Source of the DNA: Cymodocea nodosa
Taxonomy: Eukaryota > Streptophyta > Magnoliopsida > Alismatales > Cymodoceaceae
NCBI GenBank assembly: GCA_036874045.1
Contig: CM072337.1
Location: forward strand, 23,782,001 to 23,846,000
Direction: 5' to 3'
Length of the DNA stretch: 64,000 bases
The position numbers and the translations under genes are program-made. The first letter of the stretch is position 1, and every line of letters begins with the position of its first letter. Positions 57,701 to 64,000 of the stretch are shown here, piece after piece. The notes below the pieces were generated by a model. The model had not been told where the DNA came from. It ran no database searches and worked only from the letters and a program-made list of their open reading frames with translations.

Positions 57701-60117
57701 AAATAAATCAAACCTTTACGTTAACCAACGTATGACCATAACTATTCCTGATATCTTCTAACAAGCACGACAGAATTACTGTCGTGACTTGGAACAGGAG
57801 AAGTGGACGGCAAGTGGAGAAGAGTCCGAAGTAAAATTGTGCTTCAAATATTCGATAACAACATTTCCTTGATTTACCTTTGGCTAGCTAATCCAGCGGC
57901 AGGTAGGAATCTACAACACATCGACTTAAAAATGAAGTTAAATCCGATTGAGATTGATTGACTACTGACAATGGTATGAGTGATTTAGGCTCCTTACCCT
58001 TTGAAGGCACCACCACCCGTCATCGGAGCAAGGAAATGGAAGTCGTGGGCATTAACCAGCAACCCTCCTTGAGCTTATAGACTTGAGTAATTTACTATCG
58101 TCGAACATTTGGGCTTATTTTGGTTTACTTGTCTTTTGTGAAGAATCTTCATCAGTCGAGGTTGCATAACTAATGTTTTAAGTTTAATCTTAATTACTAC
58201 TTCGTTATAAATAAATAAATAAAACTTCAGCATCTGCGCGGCAATTAATTAATGCTCAAAGGATGGTGACAGGAGCTAAAGAAATAAGCAATTTATTAGG
58301 ACCACGTAAGGTGTCACGTTCAAGTTCCGATTGAGAATGACGTTCACCGTGAAACGTAGGATTTAAGATATATGTGAGAAATTCACATATAAAAAAAGGT
58401 ATATAAAAATATTTTATAAATACTGTAAGATTAAAGGGCGTAGGTATTCTTGAAAGAATTTTCCCGCCGCCACGTAAAATTAATATTTAGATAAAGTTTA
58501 TTTCCTATTCAACGTTGTCGTTACAGAAAATTACGCTATTTCTAACTATGGACATTTGTCATCCCCAGGCTTAGTCAAACTTCTAGATCAACCAAATGAG
58601 CTGAAAGTCTATTAACTAAATTTCAAATCATTCAATATAAATAAGTATAATTATCCCGCCAATGTAAATGTAGTGATAATACTGGAAATTATAACCTCAA
58701 GGAATTCTAAAATTTATTCCATTATTAACATCAATAATAAAACTCATTTTGAATTTAGTCGATTAATCTTACTAATTTTGCATGTAATATCATATTTTCA
58801 CCTTTCGTAGTAAAGTTCACGTTATAGGCCTACTGCCTCATTCGTATCGTATTACACATTTTCATTTTATTATAAAACTTTTTACGGTGTCAGCCATACA
58901 TTAAATGATTTATTTTATTTTCTTTTTCTTTTTCTTCTTCCATCAGTTTCCTCTCCTTTCCTTTTTTTTTTTTACTTCTCTCTTGAAATTATCTCTCTCC
59001 TCCTCCCTCTTGGGTCTCTTCCTTATCTCATGCGATGCTTTGCATGCCTCCACGTGGGCGTCGGCCTACCGTCCCTTCCACCGATTTGCGCACGCGTTGC
59101 ATTTTTTTTAAATTAAGTATTACGTAACGTCTTAGAGGAAGCACTAAATTTGAATTTATTATGTGTGGTAACCAAAATGTTGGGAGGCAAAATTAGAATA
59201 ATTGCATGGCACGTAATTAATTTGGACCTTACGTTTTTTTTTCTTCTGAAAAATAGAAAGAAATAAATACAATTCACCGTAGAACACAAAACAAGCAGAT
59301 AAGATATAACAGTCAACATTATTTAAAACAATGTTTAAATAAGATATCGCATTGTTGAAACAATCAGCATCATTTAAAGTACTTTGAAATTTTGTACCTT
59401 GTTGATCCTAAATCGATTGAACCTCATTGAAATTATTTACCTTCACATGTGAAGAAAGGTCATCTGATTAAAAAATAGATAAATACAGAATCTTTGAAAA
59501 TATTCGAGTTGATATTTCAACTATTATTAAAAATAAAGGCAATTGAAAGACCGTTAAAATAAAGGCATTCTAGGCAAGATAAGAAAGGTAAAAATTGATC
59601 TCTTAGAAGAAAAAATCAACATGACGTAAAATTTATTCTAATTATAGTGTTTTTAATAATTGAATCACCGTTCCAAGGTCTAGGAAACCATCGGCTCTGG
59701 ACCACACTTTAAAGAAGTAACGTAATAACGAAACCCTTTTTTTTTTTGGCATCAAATACACCTCCAGGTAAGAACGCTGTATACCTGTGCGGAAAAGGTA
59801 ATGATATAAAAAATTAATTACCATTTCTACTTCATTAAATATTTCCATGTATTCCTGCAACGTTTGTATGTCATTATTTAACTTGTGATTTTCTGGAAAT
59901 CGACAACGTCACCCGTGCCGTAATGGCTATGAAAACTCGCCCCCCCCCCCGGCAACGTAAGTCGTAAAGGCACAAGTGGTGTCCAAAGATGCCGCGGTCG
60001 ATTGCTGAGTAGGCACTGACTTGAAGATTCCCAAATACCACACCTCCCGCCACCACAGACAGATTCCTTCCAAACTCGATCGCCGGAATCTCCATCCAGG
60101 CAACCGGAGTCCTCCTC
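54705..60117. other. Intergenic region between OST4 and GGT
   Basis: 5.4 kb of AT-rich spacer. The OST4 3' UTR comes first. A decayed SINE-like string (GGATTTAAATCTTGGTGAAT followed by GTAAAAATCATAATTAT) lies near 55620-55670. A GC-richer patch at 57110-57300 holds a 63-codon minus-strand frame with no known motif. T-rich and TTC-rich runs lie at 58905-58990. A run of ten C lies at 59941-59950. The last 150-200 bases, GC-rich, are the likely GGT promoter and 5' UTR. I found no gene. Confidence 0.45.
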
Positions 60118-63100
60118 ATGGACGAGGCGCACGATGGCCTCCAGTCGTCTCTCCTCCGTCATCGTCCTCGCCGATTCAGTTGGTTCCCTCCTGCTGTCTC
60201 CTTCCTCCTCCTCCTCCTCCTCCGTAAGTCCGGCCATCTGCTTACTCCTTCCTCCCCCCGCCCCCCACCACGTCCACACTCGCACACAATTCTAACAATT
60301 CTTTTTCCTCGATCTCTTCTCCACGTCAGTCGTCGGGGCATCTCTGGTCCTATTCAACGCCACCGACTCCACCAGAGAGGGCGGGATCCGGGGGATTGAC
60401 AGCGAAAGGGAGGAGTGCATCGAGGCCGAGGTGGGCGTGGTGGCGGCAGACGACGCTCTGTGCTCGGAGATCGGGGCGTCTGCGTTGAGGAGAGGAGGAC
60501 ATGCCGTTGACGCCGCGGTCGCCACCGCGCTTTGCCTCGGGGTTGTGAATCCGATGTCGAGTGGCGTCGGCGGTGGCGCTTTCATGGTCGTGCATTCCGG
60601 CGATGGTTCCGTGGAGCCTCAAGCATTCGATTCCCGGGAGACCGCGCCTTTGGCTGCCTTCCAGGTCACATAATTCTCAGATTCTCTCTCACTCCCTTTC
60701 CAGCGTTAACAACATAGCGAAAGATCGTGTTCTAAATTTTTATTTTTAGATAAATTATCTTTACTATTAATTTTCTTCTATAATTTAACGGTCATGTGTG
60801 TATATATATATATATAATCCCGACATTATCTAAAGTTAGTTTCATTGTTTATTTTCATCTAAAATTTAATAAAATTGTCAAAATCTTTGAGGTTTTATAT
60901 CGATAGTTTATAGTTGTTTAATCTAGGTATAAATTTCATCAGATGTTCAAGAATAATTGTTAATGCCGAATTATAATTATATATATATATACGCCTGGTT
61001 AGTCATAATATTTACACATTTTGTTCTTGTAAAAAAATTAGTTTATTTTTATTAAATTAAATATTAAAGAATTTTGCATTAATTTAAGAAAATAAAATCA
61101 TGATGAATTTTGGTAGAAAGTCATGTCAATGGCAACTTTTGTAAATTTTGATGAATCTTTTATTGTAGCCGTCAGAATTTAAGAAAAATGCATTTTGCAA
61201 TTTACGAATTAGAATTTACTTCTCCAAATGAGAAGCGGTAAAGTCTGTTTCTTCTCTCTCAATTACATATTGTATTTTTCTCTTTTTCCTTTTGTTTTGG
61301 ACTAAAGCATTAGTCGGCTGAGATAATTAAGAATTTTGTGCGCCAATCACGTCCTTTTTTTTTTTTTAAGGGAACATCCTTAATTATACGTCATATATAG
61401 TAAAAAAGACAGAAATATTTGAATATTTATGTATTAGAAAAAGTATGGATAAAACTTTTTGTATACAGATGAACCATTGATTCGTTCGCAATTTGCTTTT
61501 ACTTGTTTCTTAGACTAATAATAAATCTACTATACGCTAAAACTTCATCAGCTTGTTTATGTCCAAGGAAATCAAAATAAAAGAAAATGCTGTAATTCAA
61601 TCCGGACATTATCTAAAATTAGTTTCATTGTTTATTTTCATCTAAAATTTAATAGTTGAATCTTTATAAAATTGTCAAATCCTTGAGATTTTATATCGAT
61701 AGTTTTACAGTTGTTTAATCTAAGTATAAATTTCATCAGATGTTCCTAGATATGTAATGATAAAATCTACATGGTAATGCATTTACTTAAAAATAACTAG
61801 AATCATGCCTTCTTTTAATCCTATTCAACAATCTTTTTGTGTAATTTCACCGAGAAGCGAATTTACATAACAGTGTCACTTATCTCAAATTTAAAGAATC
61901 CCTTCACCTGTGATATAATGCATTAGTATTTATGATATCATGTATTAGTAATTCTATAGCATTTTTAATATCATGCTTTTAAATGTAATGTATCGTATTA
62001 CAAGTATTTATGCATGATATCAAAAGTAGTATAATTTTATATATTTTGAAATAAGTTATACCGTTTTGTAAAGGCAAGCATTCCAAACTAAAGGTCTATG
62101 GTAATAAAAATATAATATAGTGTCTTCTGCAAATACTAATAAATGATTTTTTTCAAAGATTTGAAAGTTTATCGTGTATTTTGAATTTTATGAAATTTAA
62201 ATTTATAGAAGGAAGACAGCAAAAAATTTCGTAATTCAATTGCACAATATTATGTAATATATATATATATTTATTAATTTGTTGTAAATATTTTTTCCGT
62301 CACTTTTTATAAATTCTTTTTTCAGTTTCCTTTCGTTAATTTACTTAATTGTTTCGGTGTTTTTTTACCAACATAATGATTTGGTGCCCTGGCATTTATC
62401 TGTACAGAACATGTACGCGAAAAATCCTTCGTCCAAGGAAAGGGGAGCACTCTCCGCCGGCGTTCCCGGGGAGCTTGCGGGCCTCCACGCCGCCTGGTCA
62501 TCATATGGGCGTCTCCCATGGAAGTCTCTCTTCCAACCATCCATCAAGCTCGCCCGCGACGGCTTCACGGTGGCGCCATACCTGGCCAGCAAGATCAAAT
62601 ATTCAGCGGACAAAATCCTGTCCGACCCCGGGCTTCGGAAGGTGTTTGCACCTAACGGCAGATTGTTGGAGGCTGGAGACACATGCTACAACGTGGAATT
62701 TTCCAATACGCTGGAGGCCTTCTCGGTTGAAGGACCGAAAGCGTTGTACAACGGGAGCATTGGGGAGGCTTTTGTGAGTGACGTGAGAAATGCAGGCGGT
62801 GCCATCACCATGGAGGATATGAGGAGTTACCAGGTTGAAGTGAGCAGGGCAGTGAAGGAAGATGTTATGGGATATACATTGCTCGGTATGCCGCCTCCTT
62901 CGAGTGGGACTGTGGGAATGTCGCTGGTGAGTGTCGTTCTCTCACAACAACTTTCTCTTTTCTTCGTATACCACCACCGGCCGTTTCACTCTTGTTTCTT
63001 ATGATTTGAATCTTTTTTCGAAGGCGCGATTCAATCTTGTCGAGAAATGACTCGGTGAGTTCTTTGTGTCACACCAAAAGTTAAGGGCCGCAAGACTGAA

Positions 63101-64000
63101 AAATCATCAGCTAGCTAGAACCAATTTGTTGTTGGTAACCGCTAAAACAAGTCTGTAACCTTAAAGATCGAATAGGAATTTGTCATAGAATTTTTTTACT
63201 TGATCGTTACCGATATCTAACCATTTAGGAAACATCGTCCCTTTTTGCTCTGATTTATAAAACTTTATTGCGAAATACATAGGAATATTCATAATGTACC
63301 AGCCAAGTTTCTCATTCGGAGGAAAAAGCCTTCATAATTTGTTATAGAATGCTACGATCATCTGTAAAATGTTTGGTGTTGATAAGTCCGCCTTTGAATC
63401 TTGAGAGTATAGTACACAAGATTTTTATAAGTTTGGTATTTTCATTGTTTAGGTTCTGAACATTTTGAGTAGCTACGGGACTCCAGATGCTGCAAAGGGT
63501 CCCCTCGGTCTACACCGCTTTGTCGAAGCACTAAAGCACATGTTTGCAGTAAGAATGAATCTTGGAGACCCTGATTTTGTTGATATCACAGAATACGTCG
63601 TCGAAATGCTTTCTTCCTCTTTTGCGAAGAAAATCAAGGAAAAAATATTTGACAACACCACATTTGATTCCTCCTACTACATGCCCAAGTAAGTTGAAGA
63701 CGACTTGGTTGCCTGGGCTTTTGTATCTTAATTTTATAATTGTAGATTGTTGTTGTTGATACTCTGCTGATGAATCGAGTATTTACTCAGATGGAGCCAG
63801 CTAATGGACCATGGAACAAGCCACTTTTGTATTGTTGACGCTGATCGCAATGCAGTTTCAATGACCAGCACAATTAACTACTACTTTGGAGCCGGTGTGC
63901 TCTCACCCTCCACTGGTATTGTCCTCAACAATGAGATGGCTGACTTCTCCACACCAACAGAAACTAATCTTGACAGTCTCCCCCCGGCCCCTGCCAACTT
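60118..64000 (+). CDS. GGT: Gamma-glutamyltransferase (glutathione hydrolase), 5' part
   Basis: Exons 60118-60223, 60330-60664, 62408-62926, 63453-63688 and 63791 onward join in phase; 468 residues lie in the window and about 100-170 remain to the right. The ATG at 60118 is chosen over the one at 60134 because only it keeps exon 2 in frame after splicing at TCC|GTAAGT. Residues 1-21 are cytosolic-like, and a single hydrophobic anchor follows (22-44, with seven Leu in a row). The catalytic domain shows [20 protein letters not shown] with GGGAF, Arg138 in DSRETAP (binds the gamma-glutamyl carboxylate in the family), and HGTSHF with Thr408 as the predicted nucleophile. Autocleavage before that Thr gives large and small subunits. 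The enzyme degrades glutathione and its conjugates. The membrane anchor suggests a vacuolar or secretory form. Confidence 0.9.
60665..62407. other. GGT intron 2 with a direct duplication
   Basis: 1,743-bp AT-rich intron. Segments 60816-60948 and 61599-61745 are direct copies: both contain TTAGTTTCATTGTTTATTTT, ATCTAAAATTTAATA, TTTATATCGATAGTTT and AAATTTCATCAGATGTTC. The second copy has a 13-14 base insertion (GTTGAATCTTTAT). TA-repeat tracts lie at about 60799-60817 and 60977-60991. No frame is supported. Confidence 0.6.

Noticed and set aside
60134..60240. Alternative GGT start at the ATG at 60134
   Set aside because: That frame does not stay open into exon 2 after splicing at 60223|60330. 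The ATG at 60118 does, and gives a hydrophobic anchor.
62365..62682. Minus-strand frame over GGT exon 3
   Set aside because: It is a shadow of the plus-strand GGT coding sequence, which matches the family residue by residue.

Overview
This is a stretch of plant nuclear DNA from a flowering plant. The genes are split by GT-AG introns, the intergenic DNA is AT-rich, and the window is crowded with LTR retrotransposons, LINE tails, a SINE and MITEs. GC-rich first exons, large repeat-filled introns and the ubiquitin-conjugating enzyme sequence fit a monocot such as a palm, but that placement is an inference. All exon boundaries were read by hand from splice consensus, reading phase and protein family, without transcripts.

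Layout. (1) 2257-4350, +: the last three exons of a coiled-coil protein whose front lies left of the window. (2) 6505-8295, -: an intronless P-class pentatricopeptide repeat (PPR) gene, convergent with gene 1. (3) 9420-32009, +: a UBC7-type E2 (UBE2G2 family), divergent from the PPR gene. Its first five exons lie within 2.3 kb, and the sixth, with the last 25 codons, lies beyond a 20,182-bp intron. (4) 35500-41123, +: a SEC14/CRAL-TRIO lipid-binding protein with a C-terminal membrane anchor. (5) 43163-49583, +: a SAWADEE-domain nuclear protein without a homeodomain. (6) 54591-54704, +: OST4, a 37-residue oligosaccharyltransferase subunit. (7) 60118 to beyond the right edge, +: gamma-glutamyltransferase (glutathione hydrolase), cut by the window end.

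The giant UBC7 intron is the most unusual region. It holds a Ty3/gypsy element (18822-31473, target duplication TGTTA). Inside its pol region sits a long-LTR copia-type element that keeps only gag (20612-28197, duplication AAATC). The 3' LTR of that copia element is split by a PIF/Harbinger-like element carrying a broken, antisense fragment of a plant GATA zinc-finger gene. The nesting order is therefore readable. A GATA-free relative of the Harbinger-like element, with clean TTA duplications, lies just downstream of UBC7 at 32997-34012.

The genes do not form one pathway. Two serve the endoplasmic reticulum (UBC7 in ER-associated degradation, OST4 in N-glycosylation), one is probably organellar (PPR), one handles lipid, one is chromatin-linked and one degrades glutathione. 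I found no rRNA, intact tRNA or CRISPR.
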